Source: Bacteroidota bacterium | GTDB lineage: Bacteria; Bacteroidota; Bacteroidia; B-17B0; Aurantibacillaceae | Direction: 5' to 3' | Length of the DNA: 64,000 nt | Assembly: GCA_013288015.1 (NCBI GenBank) | Contig: JABDCR010000002.1 | Span: forward strand, 1-64,000 | Shown: positions 27,221 through 35,410 of the stretch, in pieces | How the letters are laid out: every line of letters begins with the position of its first letter | Numbering within the stretch: position 1 is the first letter of the stretch | Notes under the pieces: model-generated | Seen by the model: the letters and a program-made list of their open reading frames with translations, nothing else | The model's database searches: none | Told to the model about the DNA's origin: nothing | Position numbers and translations under genes: made by a program

Positions 27221-28141
27221 TTAGTTTATCTCCAAAATTATTTTACCATTTAAACCACCGGCCGAAACCAAATCTTGCGCTTGTGCAGCTTGTTCCAATT
27301 TAATTGTCTTTGCAATAGAGGCTTTTATTTTTCCTTGCTCTAACAATTTTACACCAAACTCCAATTTTTTGTGCGATGGTGGCAAGGATACAAACTGCGC
27401 CGTAACACCAAATTTTTCAGCCAATTCATCTGAGGGTGGCATAACAATGCTTAATAATTTACCGCCTTTTTTTAGCACTTCGAAAGATTTGATTTGTGTT
27501 TCTCCGCCAACCAAATCGGCAACAAAATCTACATCTTTTACAAGGTTAATAAAATCCTGTGTTTTATAATCAATGATTTCGTCAGCACCCAAATTTTTTG
27601 CCATGGCAACACCTATGCCCGATGCCGTGCCAATTACATAAGCACCTATGGCTTTTGCCATTTGCACTATAACACCGCCAACTGCGCCTGCTGCACCATG
27701 AATTAATATTTTTTGTCCGGCTTTTAAAGCGCCAATTTCTACTAAAACATTGTAAGCTGTTGCAAATGGAACCGCTAAAGAAGCTGCTTCATTAAAAGAA
27801 ACATTGCTTGGTTTTAAAGCTACTTGCTCTTCTTTAACCGCAATATATTCTGCATATGAGCCACCAAATGAAGTTGTAAAAACTTCGTCGCCTACTTTTA
27901 AGCGCGTTACTTTACTGCCAATTGCTTCTATTACACCTGCTGCATCCGACCCGGGAATAAAAGGTAACTGCACCGGTATCATTTTTTGCATATAGCCTTC
28001 GCGTATTTTCATATCCAAAGGGTTTACAGTTGTTGCTTTTATCTTTATCAGCACTTCATCTTCTTTAATGCCTGGTCTATCTACTTGTTTCAATTCTAAC
28101 ACGTTTGATTTACCGAATGCTACATATTCTACTGCTTTCAT
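27221..28141 (-). CDS. NADP-dependent quinone oxidoreductase (MDR family)
   Basis: A 306-residue medium-chain reductase without structural zinc. The N-terminal GroES-like domain shows TTVNPLDMKIREGYM, LPFIPGSDAAGVIEAIG and VGDEVFTT. The Rossmann domain has the AAGAVGGVIVQMAKAIGA nucleotide site, which fits NADPH. Zinc-binding cysteines are absent, as in zeta-crystallin-type quinone reductases. It lies 14 bases downstream of an Old Yellow Enzyme gene on the same strand, so the two likely form one transcript for detoxifying quinones and electrophilic enones, controlled by the AraC gene upstream. Confidence 0.9.
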   Translation of the reverse strand: MKAVEYVAFGKSNVLELKQVDRPGIKEDEVLIKIKATTVNPLDMKIREGYMQKMIPVQLPFIPGSDAAGVIEAIGSKVTRLKVGDEVFTTSFGGSYAEYIAVKEEQVALKPSNVSFNEAASLAVPFATAYNVLVEIGALKAGQKILIHGAAGAVGGVIVQMAKAIGAYVIGTASGIGVAMAKNLGADEIIDYKTQDFINLVKDVDFVADLVGGETQIKSFEVLKKGGKLLSIVMPPSDELAEKFGVTAQFVSLPPSHKKLEFGVKLLEQGKIKASIAKTIKLEQAAQAQDLVSAGGLNGKIILEIN

Positions 28142-28155
28142 ATTCTTTGAATTTT

Positions 28156-29244
28156 TTAAGCGTTTTTCAATTGTTCTTCTAAGGTTGGGTAATCAGTAAA
28201 TCCTTCTTTGCCAGCCCCAGCATATAAAGTTTTAAAATCAGGTTGGTTTAAAGGCGCCCCTTTTTCTATGCGTTTTTCTAAATCGGGGTTCGCTAAATAG
28301 GCTTTACCAAAACCTACTAGGTCATAAACTCCTTTTTCTAAAGTAAGTTCAGCTGTTTCGGGGGTTAAGCCGTTACAGAAAATTAATGTGTTTATAAAAT
28401 TTTTGCGAATAGCCTCATATGTTTTTTTTGGTGCTACATCGTTTGCACTGATATGTATGTAAGCAATGCCTAGTTTATTTAATTCGGTTGCCAAATACGA
28501 ATAAGTTTCATGTACTTCTTCTTCATTATATGCCTGTACATCGTTAAAGATTGACGATGGAGAAAGCCTGATGCCTACTTTTTCTTTCCCAATAGCTAAA
28601 GCACTTTTTGCAACTATTTCAATAATTACTTTACAACGGTTTGCAATGTTTCCGCCAAATTCATCGGTGCGGTTATTTACGTTAGGGTTTAAAAACTGTT
28701 CTAACAAATAACCGTGGGCTCCGTGTAATTCAATTCCATCAAAGTCAGCTGCTACCGCATTTTTTGCAGCAGTTACAAATCCTTCAATTAATTTTTCAAC
28801 GCCATCGGTTGTTAAGGCTACAGGCTCTGAAAAACCTTGCATGCCTTCTGTATACGTATATGTTTCTCCCGCCGCTTTAATAGCAGATGGGCCAATTATT
28901 TTATAACCTGCAGGTAAATTATTGTTATGCCCAATACGCCCTGTGTGCATAAACTGTATAAATATTTTGCTATTGTGTTTATGTACTGCATCTGTCGTCT
29001 TTTTCCAGGCTGTTATTTGTGCTTCGCTAAATATACCCGGTATGTTAGTGTAACCCAAACCTTCGGGTGTTGGTGATACGCCTTCGGTAACTATTAAGCC
29101 TGCACCGCTGCGTTGCTCATAATATTCGGCAATTAAATCGTTAGGTAAATTGCCGGTTGCTCTTGCTCTTGTCATAGGAGCCATTACTAAGTGATTCTTT
29201 AAACTGAAATTTCCTTTTGTATAAGGGCTTAATATTTTTTTCAT
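28156..29244 (-). CDS. Old Yellow Enzyme family alkene reductase
   Basis: A 362-residue FMN-dependent TIM barrel. Family motifs are clear: NHLVMAPMTRARA near the N-terminus (FMN contact), IFIQFMHTGRIGH, FDGIELHGAHGYLLEQFLNP (substrate-binding His and the proton-donating Tyr region), and VGFGKAYLANPDL near the C-terminus. These enzymes reduce electron-poor C=C bonds or nitro compounds with NADPH; NemA and XenA are characterised relatives. A TACCTTTG -7 element lies 27 bases upstream. It is first in an operon with the quinone reductase and probably activated by the AraC regulator encoded just behind it. Confidence 0.92.
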   Translation of the reverse strand: MKKILSPYTKGNFSLKNHLVMAPMTRARATGNLPNDLIAEYYEQRSGAGLIVTEGVSPTPEGLGYTNIPGIFSEAQITAWKKTTDAVHKHNSKIFIQFMHTGRIGHNNNLPAGYKIIGPSAIKAAGETYTYTEGMQGFSEPVALTTDGVEKLIEGFVTAAKNAVAADFDGIELHGAHGYLLEQFLNPNVNNRTDEFGGNIANRCKVIIEIVAKSALAIGKEKVGIRLSPSSIFNDVQAYNEEEVHETYSYLATELNKLGIAYIHISANDVAPKKTYEAIRKNFINTLIFCNGLTPETAELTLEKGVYDLVGFGKAYLANPDLEKRIEKGAPLNQPDFKTLYAGAGKEGFTDYPTLEEQLKNA

Positions 29245-29270
29245 GTTACGTGTTTTTAAAATTTATACGG

Positions 29271-29278
29271 CAAAGGTA
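29271..29278 (-). promoter_or_regulatory. -7 promoter element of the OYE operon
   Basis: TACCTTTG on the minus strand fits the Bacteroidota TAnnTTTG consensus and lies 27-34 bases upstream of the OYE start. Confidence 0.5.
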
Positions 29279-29308
29279 TATTGACGTAAACAGATAAAAT
29301 AGCATAAA

Positions 29309-29327
29309 AAGACTATAAAATAGTCTT
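29309..29327 (-). terminator. Terminator of the AraC gene
   Basis: A perfect 7-bp stem (AAGACTA and TAGTCTT) with a 5-base loop and T-tail on the minus strand; the stem overlaps the stop codon of the AraC gene. Confidence 0.65.
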
Positions 29328-30309
29328 ATCCGACAGAAGTAAATTTTTTAGGAGTTAAGCCATGATGCTTTTGAAACAAGCGGCTGAAATGACTGAGATT
29401 AGAAAAACCAAGCTGGTAGCCCACTTCGGTTACTGAGTAAGCTGCTTGCTTTAGCAAAAACGAAGCCTGATCCATTCTCGCTCTTTGGTAGTAGTTATAA
29501 ATAGAGTCCCCAAAGGTTTGTTTAAACAATTGTTTCATTTTTGTTTCGCTCATACCTGCTGTTTTTGCAAGTTCATGTAAACTAGGTGGCGAACTCAATT
29601 CAGAAATAATGGCTGTTCTTATATTATAAATTTTGTCAACATCAGCTTTATTAATAGAACTGTGCGTTTCGTTTTCTCTATTTAATAATTTACCAAACAA
29701 TAAATAAAGCAGCTCCTGTATTTTTATCTTATAATATAAATGGCTTAGTTTATCCTGCTGGTTTATTTCGTCCAGCTGTTTTAAAATATGTTTAAAATCG
29801 GGCGACATTTGCTCGTGAAAAAAGAAATCGGTTTTTCCGTTTAATATAGTTTCTACTATTTTATTTGTTTTTTTAACGTTAAGAAGCGAGGCCAAAAACC
29901 GAGGCTCAATACCAAGTACCGTAAAATATATTTCGCTATTGGCCGGAAAAAAGGTTTCTGTTCCTAACGAACTGGATGATATATGAATGGCAGATCCATT
30001 TTTTTTAAACGAGGTACATATACTTTGCTTATTGCCTTTACAATTGGTAGGAATTTCGGTGCTGTTAAAAACAATAGAGATGAAATTACTTCCTTCTGGC
30101 GGTGCCAAGCGTTTTAAATGAAAATCCTGCTTTAAGGTGTAATGATGGGTAAGTAGTTTTAAGTCTGCATCTACATCTATTTTTTTTATATAACCCTCCC
30201 CTAATTTTGTGGGGATGATGAGTTTATCTTTAAATACAGGGATTTTAAATTTTTCAGCAAAACTGGTTACAAAATTAAAACCCGGTAAAACTGTAAATTC
30301 AAAAATCAT
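29326..30309 (-). CDS. AraC family transcriptional regulator
   Basis: A 327-residue regulator. I start it at 30309 (MIFEFTVLPGF) because the open extension to 30333 covers the likely promoter. The C-terminal 100 residues hold the two AraC helix-turn-helix motifs: LHELAKTAGMSETKMKQLFKQ, and VTEVGYQLGFSNLSHFSRLF closed by KHHGLTPKKF. The N-terminal 220 residues resemble the sensor part of PchR-like regulators, without a clear cupin motif. It ends 81 bases upstream of the OYE gene on the same strand and probably controls it. The ligand is unknown. Confidence 0.88.
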   Translation of the reverse strand: MIFEFTVLPGFNFVTSFAEKFKIPVFKDKLIIPTKLGEGYIKKIDVDADLKLLTHHYTLKQDFHLKRLAPPEGSNFISIVFNSTEIPTNCKGNKQSICTSFKKNGSAIHISSSSLGTETFFPANSEIYFTVLGIEPRFLASLLNVKKTNKIVETILNGKTDFFFHEQMSPDFKHILKQLDEINQQDKLSHLYYKIKIQELLYLLFGKLLNRENETHSSINKADVDKIYNIRTAIISELSSPPSLHELAKTAGMSETKMKQLFKQTFGDSIYNYYQRARMDQASFLLKQAAYSVTEVGYQLGFSNLSHFSRLFQKHHGLTPKKFTSVG

Positions 30310-30330
30310 TTTTATGAAATGTAATTTGCA

Positions 30331-30338
30331 CAAAAGTA
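30331..30338 (-). promoter_or_regulatory. -7 promoter element of the AraC gene
   Basis: TACTTTTG on the minus strand fits TAnnTTTG, 22 bases upstream of the ATG at 30309. It immediately abuts the recombinase remnant B, so the promoter sits at the remnant boundary. Confidence 0.5.
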
Positions 30339-30340
30339 CA

Positions 30341-30400
30341 GGTAATTATTTGAATAGTACATTTCTTGCAAGCAACCTGAATGATTTTTCCGTGTTTTGA
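30341..30400 (+). pseudogene. Tyrosine recombinase 3' remnant, copy B
   Basis: A 60-base remnant of the same recombinase tail as copy A. In frame it reads NYLNSTFLASNLNDFSVF and then stop, with the noncoding TTTAACTTTC after the stop also shared with copy A. The catalytic histidine and everything before it are gone. The copy lies between the AraC promoter and the 3' end of the TMEM175-like gene. Confidence 0.7.
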
Positions 30401-30442
30401 TTTAACTTTCCACTTTATATTAGTATTGTGTTAGGTTTGGCA

Positions 30443-31078
30443 TTAGTTTCCTTCTTCTGCCAATTTCATTTGTTTGGTCATATACAACCAGAGCAAAAGC
30501 ATGGAAATAAATAACACAAGTGATAATTTAGTGTTGATGAATGCAGAGCTAATCATTAGTATAACAATAAAAGGGCTTACCCACCACCATTTCATTATTT
30601 TTTCTTTAACCAATTTTAAATTAACATCGGTTGAAAATATTTCTTTTCTCCAATAATATTTCAACGAGATAGAAGATAAAATAGTTCCGCAGAAGTAAAG
30701 CCCACCAAATATTACGAATGAACCCGGGTTGTTAGGATATTGACCAATAATAGCAGCAGAAAAAGGCAGGAGGCAATAAGTCAATAATCTTAACACTATT
30801 AGCAAAGCCATTGTATTGTCATATTTAACCATCAAACTAAAAAACACATTACTGCCAAGCCAAAATTGAGTAACTGCAAGAAAACATAAAAGGAAAGCGT
30901 AAAAGTGAGGTAATATATCAGATAGTTTTTTCATCATTTCTTCGGTTGAGTTTATCTCTGTCAATATAGGGACACGTAAATCCAACACAAGTAATGTCAT
31001 AATAATTGCTAATACTGCATCAACAAATATGCTTAAACGGTCTAATCTTTTTTTGTGATATTCTTCTTGGTTTTTCAT
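30443..31078 (-). CDS. TMEM175-like (DUF1211) membrane protein
   Basis: A 211-residue protein with about six membrane segments, consistent with the bacterial TMEM175 potassium-channel family. The pore-lining first helix is recognisable: RLSIFVDAVLAIIMTLLVLDL (residues about 14-34), followed by PHFYAFLLCFLAVTQFWLG. Family members normally have an FSD motif here; this protein has F18-V19-D20, a serine-to-valine change. That change may alter pore hydration or ion choice. The start overlaps the AraC gene upstream by 4 bases (ATGA), so the two are translationally coupled. Confidence 0.75.
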   Translation of the reverse strand: MKNQEEYHKKRLDRLSIFVDAVLAIIMTLLVLDLRVPILTEINSTEEMMKKLSDILPHFYAFLLCFLAVTQFWLGSNVFFSLMVKYDNTMALLIVLRLLTYCLLPFSAAIIGQYPNNPGSFVIFGGLYFCGTILSSISLKYYWRKEIFSTDVNLKLVKEKIMKWWWVSPFIVILMISSAFINTKLSLVLFISMLLLWLYMTKQMKLAEEGN

Positions 31079-31914
31079 TTTAGTTTTTTATTATTTTTAG
31101 TATCTACTAATTTTGAAGGCGATATTTTATAAGATTTCTTGAAAGCAAAAGAAAAATGTGATAAATCTGTAAAGCCCAAATCGAGATATATTTCGGATGG
31201 TTTCATGCCTTTATTTTTTATTAGGTAATAAGCACTCTCTAAGCGTCTTTGCAATAACCATTTGTTGGGTGTGGTTTTGAAAATTTGCTCAAAATCTCTT
31301 TTAAATGTAGAAAGGCTTCTGCCTGTAAGAAAAGCAAAACGACTTAGCTCCTGATTGTGTCGGTAATGTTCGTTCATAAAGGCTTCCAAATCAATTTTAC
31401 CAGGCTCGTTAAAATCAAACAATAAGTCTTTCAATAGAGGATTTGTTTCGAGCAGTATCATAATTGCTTCTTTTACCTTTAATAAAGATAATTTCTCATT
31501 ATTTACTCCTGTACCATCTATATACGGAGAAAGGGAGTCAAGATATTTGATTAAATAACTATTAGGTTTAAGCAGTAGTACGTTTTCATTTTTATAAAGT
31601 GTACTTGCACTTAAATCATTTTCCGTACTGAAATTTCGTAAAGTAGCTTCATCTAAATAAATTGAAATGGATTTAAACTCACCATTTACAGGACGTTTAA
31701 CGAAATTTGCCAATTGGTTCTTTCTAAAAAACCTGATATCACCTTCTTTGAAATTAAAGGTTCTATTCCCTATACGCATTTCCTGAGTACCGGAAATGAT
31801 GTAACTTAAAACGTGATGTGAAATAAAACTTTCTCCTTCTCTGCTAACATGGTCGTAACAGGAATATAAAATGCGCGGCTTTTCGGTATTTTTTCTTTTT
31901 GTATTCATATTCAA
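31075..31914 (-). CDS. AraC family transcriptional regulator
   Basis: A 279-residue regulator. The N-terminal cupin-like sensor shows the pattern ISGTQEMRIGNRTFNFKEGD followed by IRFFRKNQLANFVKR. The C-terminal AraC domain has LSRFAFLTGRSLSTFKRDF and PSEIYLDLGFTDLSHFSFAF, ending in YKISPSKLV. The layout is like that of exsA/AraC_6-type regulators. It overlaps the downstream TMEM175-like gene by 4 bases. Upstream on the same strand is an aldehyde dehydrogenase, separated by a terminator, whose promoter bears two repeats that an AraC protein could bind. Confidence 0.87.
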   Translation of the reverse strand: MNMNTKRKNTEKPRILYSCYDHVSREGESFISHHVLSYIISGTQEMRIGNRTFNFKEGDIRFFRKNQLANFVKRPVNGEFKSISIYLDEATLRNFSTENDLSASTLYKNENVLLLKPNSYLIKYLDSLSPYIDGTGVNNEKLSLLKVKEAIMILLETNPLLKDLLFDFNEPGKIDLEAFMNEHYRHNQELSRFAFLTGRSLSTFKRDFEQIFKTTPNKWLLQRRLESAYYLIKNKGMKPSEIYLDLGFTDLSHFSFAFKKSYKISPSKLVDTKNNKKLK

Positions 31915-31943
31915 AAATATATTAAAATGAGGATTTTGAATAT

Positions 31944-31980
31944 ATAAGCCATCTCAAAAGTAAATTTTGAGATGGCTTAT
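31944..31980 (-). terminator. Terminator of the aldehyde dehydrogenase gene
   Basis: A perfect 16-bp stem (31944-31959 and 31965-31980) with the 5-base loop GTAAA, 8 bases beyond the dehydrogenase stop. It separates that gene from the AraC-TMEM175 operon. Confidence 0.8.
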
Positions 31981-31987
31981 AATCCTT

Positions 31988-33403
31988 TTAGATAATTATT
32001 GCTTTTGGTTCAAGGTATTCTTCCAACCCAAATACACCACCTTCTCTGCCAATACCTGATTGCTTAAACCCACCAAACGGTGCTAATGGATCGTGGCTCA
32101 GTACGTTTATAAGTACCCTTCCTGCTTCAATTTTTGAGGCAACATGTTTTGCTCTTTCTATATTAGAGGAGCTAACATAAGCAAGCAAACCATAAATGGT
32201 ATCGTTAGCTAATTCAATTGCTTCTTCCTCGGTTTTATAAGTTAGAATTGAAAGCACAGGCCCAAATATTTCTTCTCTTGAAATTTGCATATCGGGGGAA
32301 ACATTTGCGAATACGGTTGGTTTTACAAAATTTCCGGTTTCAAGCCCTTTCGGTTTTCCTTCTCCGCCAACAATTAATTTTGCACCTGCGGCAATACCAG
32401 ATTTTATGTAAGCTTGCACGCGCTCGTATTGTTTTACACTGGCCAATGGGCCAATTATTGTGGTTTCATCTCGTGGGTCGCCTACTTTTGTATTATCAAC
32501 AACCTTTTTAATCCGTTTACTTACTTCATCAAGCATATGTTCAGGAACTATCAGACGGGAACCTGCAATACATGCCTGACCATTGTTTTGAAAAGCTGCA
32601 TTTATAGCCAAAGGAATAGCCACGTCCAAATTCGCGTCATCCAAAATTATATTGGGAGATTTACCACTTAATTCAAGTGTTACTCTTTTCATCGTATCAA
32701 CAGCATCGCGAGCAATCATTTTTCCGACTACTGTAGAGCCAGTAAAGGCAATTTTTGCAATATCAGTATCGCGACTAAGTTCTGGTCCGATAACATCACC
32801 ACGACCATTAACTATATTAATGATGCCAGGAGGCAAGCCGGCTTTATGGAAACACTCGGTAAGTATTTGAGTTTGAATTGCACTAAACTCACTTGGTTTT
32901 ATAACTGCTGTACAACCCGCAGCAATGGCGGCAGCTAATTTTACACAAATAGAACCTGAATTGGAATTCCATGTAGTAAATATTGCAACTACACCCAATG
33001 GCTCCATCATTACTTTTGAATTTCCCGCTTGCTTTTCAAAATTGTAATCCTCTAATACTTTTTTGAAATGTAAAAAGCTTTCGGCTGCAATGCGGTTTGA
33101 CCAAATTGCACGTTGTGTTGGTGCCCCGTATTCTTCAACAGTTGCTTCTTTAAGGTCTTCGACTCTTTCAATAACAGCATAATGTAATTTTTGGAGGTAA
33201 TTAATTCGCTCCTCTTTACTTGATTGTGAAAACTCTTCAAAAGCAGCTTTTGCGCTTTTAATGGCAATGCGGGCATCCGCTTCGTTGCCCAGCAGCACTC
33301 TGCCGATTAACTGATTGTTTGTAGGATTTAAAAGGTCGATTATCTCCCTACCGTGAGGTGTTACAAATTGACCATTAATGTAAATTTTATCTATTGTTTT
33401 CAT
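31988..33403 (-). CDS. NAD(P)-dependent aldehyde dehydrogenase
   Basis: A 471-residue enzyme oxidising an aldehyde to the acid. I chose the start at 33403 (MKTIDKIYINGQFV) because a promoter lies at 33424-33431, inside the alternative 22-residue extension. Family motifs: FTTWNSNSGS and VIKPSEFSA (cofactor contacts), FTGSTVVGK, the general-base glutamate in LELSGKSPNI, and the nucleophilic cysteine in NNGQACIAGSRL. The C-terminus GGFKQSGIGREGG is typical of class ALDH members near betaine or vanillin dehydrogenases. Monocistronic; control by an AraC regulator is suggested by paired operators. Confidence 0.92.
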   Translation of the reverse strand: MKTIDKIYINGQFVTPHGREIIDLLNPTNNQLIGRVLLGNEADARIAIKSAKAAFEEFSQSSKEERINYLQKLHYAVIERVEDLKEATVEEYGAPTQRAIWSNRIAAESFLHFKKVLEDYNFEKQAGNSKVMMEPLGVVAIFTTWNSNSGSICVKLAAAIAAGCTAVIKPSEFSAIQTQILTECFHKAGLPPGIINIVNGRGDVIGPELSRDTDIAKIAFTGSTVVGKMIARDAVDTMKRVTLELSGKSPNIILDDANLDVAIPLAINAAFQNNGQACIAGSRLIVPEHMLDEVSKRIKKVVDNTKVGDPRDETTIIGPLASVKQYERVQAYIKSGIAAGAKLIVGGEGKPKGLETGNFVKPTVFANVSPDMQISREEIFGPVLSILTYKTEEEAIELANDTIYGLLAYVSSSNIERAKHVASKIEAGRVLINVLSHDPLAPFGGFKQSGIGREGGVFGLEEYLEPKAIII

Positions 33404-33423
33404 TTTGTTGGTTTTTATTGATA

Positions 33424-33494
33424 CAAAATTATGTCCAAATAAAACCAACAGCTTTGTTATAAAGTTCAACTTACTTTGTTTTGAAGTTCAACTT
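33424..33494 (-). promoter_or_regulatory. Aldehyde dehydrogenase promoter with paired palindromic operators
   Basis: TAATTTTG at 33424-33431 (minus strand) fits the -7 element. Upstream lie two identical copies of the near-palindrome AAGTTCAACTT at 33462-33472 and 33484-33494, spaced 22 bases centre to centre, i.e. two helical turns. This arrangement suits an AraC-type activator binding upstream of the promoter; AraC genes lie on both sides (31075 and 33707). Confidence 0.65.
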
Positions 33495-33531
33495 TTATTT
33501 TTAATTCAATAGTAATTGCTGCGTTAGGGAT

Positions 33532-33684
33532 TGTACCTGTAAAACATATATCACGCATCTAACAATGGCTTTGGGCACAAATACTAAACTCGTTACCGGT
33601 CATACAAATGATGTTGTTCTAAAGAGCCATTATCTGAATGGTGCTTTTCTTGCCGGCAATCTGAATGACTTTAGTGTTTTTTGA
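33532..33684 (+). pseudogene. Tyrosine recombinase 3' remnant, copy C
   Basis: A 50-residue open remnant closely matching copy A: KTYITHLTMALGTNTKLVTG, HTNDVVLKSHYL (His and Tyr present) and NGAFLAGNLNDFSVF, then stop. It has no start and is truncated just before the second catalytic arginine, where CTTGCG is replaced by other sequence. It ends 23 bases before the end of the next AraC gene. Confidence 0.78.
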
Positions 33685-33706
33685 TTTGGCTTCATATTCT
33701 CTTTGG

Positions 33707-34609
33707 TTAATTAAACGACTGTCGAAATTCCATCGGCGATAGATTTGTCTTTGTTTTAAATAGTTTGCTGAAAGATTGTGGATGTTCAAAACCCAACCCA
33801 TAAGCAATTTCACTTACCGAGAGGCTTGTAGTAGATAGTTTCTCTTTAGCCTTTTCAATTAATTTATCGTGAATATGTTGCTGGGTACTTTGTCCAGTTA
33901 GAACAGTCAGCATACTACTTAAATAGCTCGGTGAAACATTCAACGTGTCGGCAACATAATGAACCGAAGGCAATCCTTTAGTTGTTATGTCTTTAGCAAA
34001 GTAGTCTGATAGCAATTCTTCCAAACGATTAAGGATTTGATGATTCGCTTTCTTTCGCGTGATGAATTGGCGCTGATAAAATCGTTCCGAATAATTAAGT
34101 AAGGTTTCAATTTGTGAAATAATTATACTTTGACTGAATTTGTCAATATTAGAATGATACTCTTGTTGAATATTTTGTATGATGTTATTAATCGTTGCTT
34201 CTTCTTTTTCGGAAAGGAATAAAGCTTCGTTTACGGAATAATCAAAAAACTCATATTGTTTAATGATTTTTGCTAAAGGCGTATTCCAAAGGAAGTCAGG
34301 ATGAATTAATAAAATCCATCCTGAACGCTCTGTACTTACATTTTGTTCAGGTGCAACACTCAGCACTTGATTAGGGGCCATAAAATACATTACGCCCTCA
34401 TCAAAATCATATTCCTGTTGTCCATACAACATTTTGCCAACACCTCTTTTTATGGATATAGAATAATAATCAAATACGGCACTCCCATGAGCAGGTGTTA
34501 TCGCCGAATAATCTACTACACTAATTAAAGGATGTTCCGGTGGTGGCAAACCACGCAAACGGTGAAACGCAGTAATCGTTTTTATCCTAAAAGGTTTTGT
34601 ATTTGTCAT
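33707..34609 (-). CDS. AraC family transcriptional regulator
   Basis: A 300-residue regulator. The N-terminal half has a cupin-like sensor (GVGKMLYGQQEYDFDEGVMYF). The C-terminal AraC domain carries VHYVADTLNVSPSYLSSML and VSEIAYGLGFEHPQSFSKLF, closed by TNLSPMEFRQS. It is the last gene of a minus-strand operon whose other members are a NAD(P)-binding protein and two short-chain dehydrogenases, 12 bases behind the last. It probably regulates that operon; this type is often found beside SDR genes in Bacteroidota. Confidence 0.9.
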   Translation of the reverse strand: MTNTKPFRIKTITAFHRLRGLPPPEHPLISVVDYSAITPAHGSAVFDYYSISIKRGVGKMLYGQQEYDFDEGVMYFMAPNQVLSVAPEQNVSTERSGWILLIHPDFLWNTPLAKIIKQYEFFDYSVNEALFLSEKEEATINNIIQNIQQEYHSNIDKFSQSIIISQIETLLNYSERFYQRQFITRKKANHQILNRLEELLSDYFAKDITTKGLPSVHYVADTLNVSPSYLSSMLTVLTGQSTQQHIHDKLIEKAKEKLSTTSLSVSEIAYGLGFEHPQSFSKLFKTKTNLSPMEFRQSFN

Positions 34610-34621
34610 ATCATAGAATGT

Positions 34622-35386
34622 TTAGATACCTTGTCCACCGGAAACCTCAATACGTTGCCCATTTATCCAATAAGCATCTTGGGTACATAAAAATGCAACT
34701 ACTCCGCCAATATCATCAGGCAAACCTACGCGGCCCAATGCGGTAAGGCTTGCAATGTGGGCATTAATTTCTTTGTTATCGCGCGTGCGCCCCCCGCCAA
34801 AATCAGTTTCAATAGCACCGGGAGCTACCACATTTACACGAATCTTTCTTGAACCTAATTCTTTTGCCATATAACGTGTAAGGGATTCTACGGCTGTTTT
34901 TAAAGAACCATAAACAGAAGAGCCTGGCATAGTAATACGTGTAAGCCCTGAAGAAATATTGACAATACCGCCGCCATCATTTATAAATGGAAGTGATTTT
35001 TGTGTTAGGAAGAATACGCCTTTGTAATGGATATTATAAATAGCATCCATTTGTTCTTCGGTTACATCGGTAACCGGCATGTATAATGCGGTACCTGCAT
35101 TATTGATTAAAAAATCAAAGTTAGGGCTACCTGTTTTTTCTTTTAAAAGTATGGTTACTTGTTTAACGAAATCATTAAACAATTTTATGTTGCTTGCATC
35201 TAATTGAAAAGCGTATGCATTTTGCCCAAGTGATTTTATTTCCGCAACAACCTCGTCTGCTGCTGCTTTATTGGTATTATATGTTAATACTACATCAATC
35301 CCTTTTTTAGCAAGGGCAATAGACATATTTCTTCCTAAACCCCTGCTGCTGCCTGTTACTAAAGCTATTTTGTTTTTTGTATTCAT
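34622..35386 (-). CDS. Short-chain dehydrogenase/reductase
   Basis: A 254-residue classical SDR. The cofactor site is TGSSRGLGRNMSIAL (residues about 11-25), NNAG is present (LINNAGTALYM), and the catalytic Ser and Tyr-x3-Lys are visible in VNISSG and SSVYGSLKTAVESL. The C-terminal WINGQRIEVSGGQG is the usual ending of this class. It sits in the middle of an operon with another SDR (24 bases upstream) and an AraC regulator (12 bases downstream). The substrate is not deducible; the operon context suggests reduction of reactive carbonyls. Confidence 0.9.
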   Translation of the reverse strand: MNTKNKIALVTGSSRGLGRNMSIALAKKGIDVVLTYNTNKAAADEVVAEIKSLGQNAYAFQLDASNIKLFNDFVKQVTILLKEKTGSPNFDFLINNAGTALYMPVTDVTEEQMDAIYNIHYKGVFFLTQKSLPFINDGGGIVNISSGLTRITMPGSSVYGSLKTAVESLTRYMAKELGSRKIRVNVVAPGAIETDFGGGRTRDNKEINAHIASLTALGRVGLPDDIGGVVAFLCTQDAYWINGQRIEVSGGQGI

Positions 35387-35410
35387 CTCAATTTATTTTT
35401 GTCATTAAAA

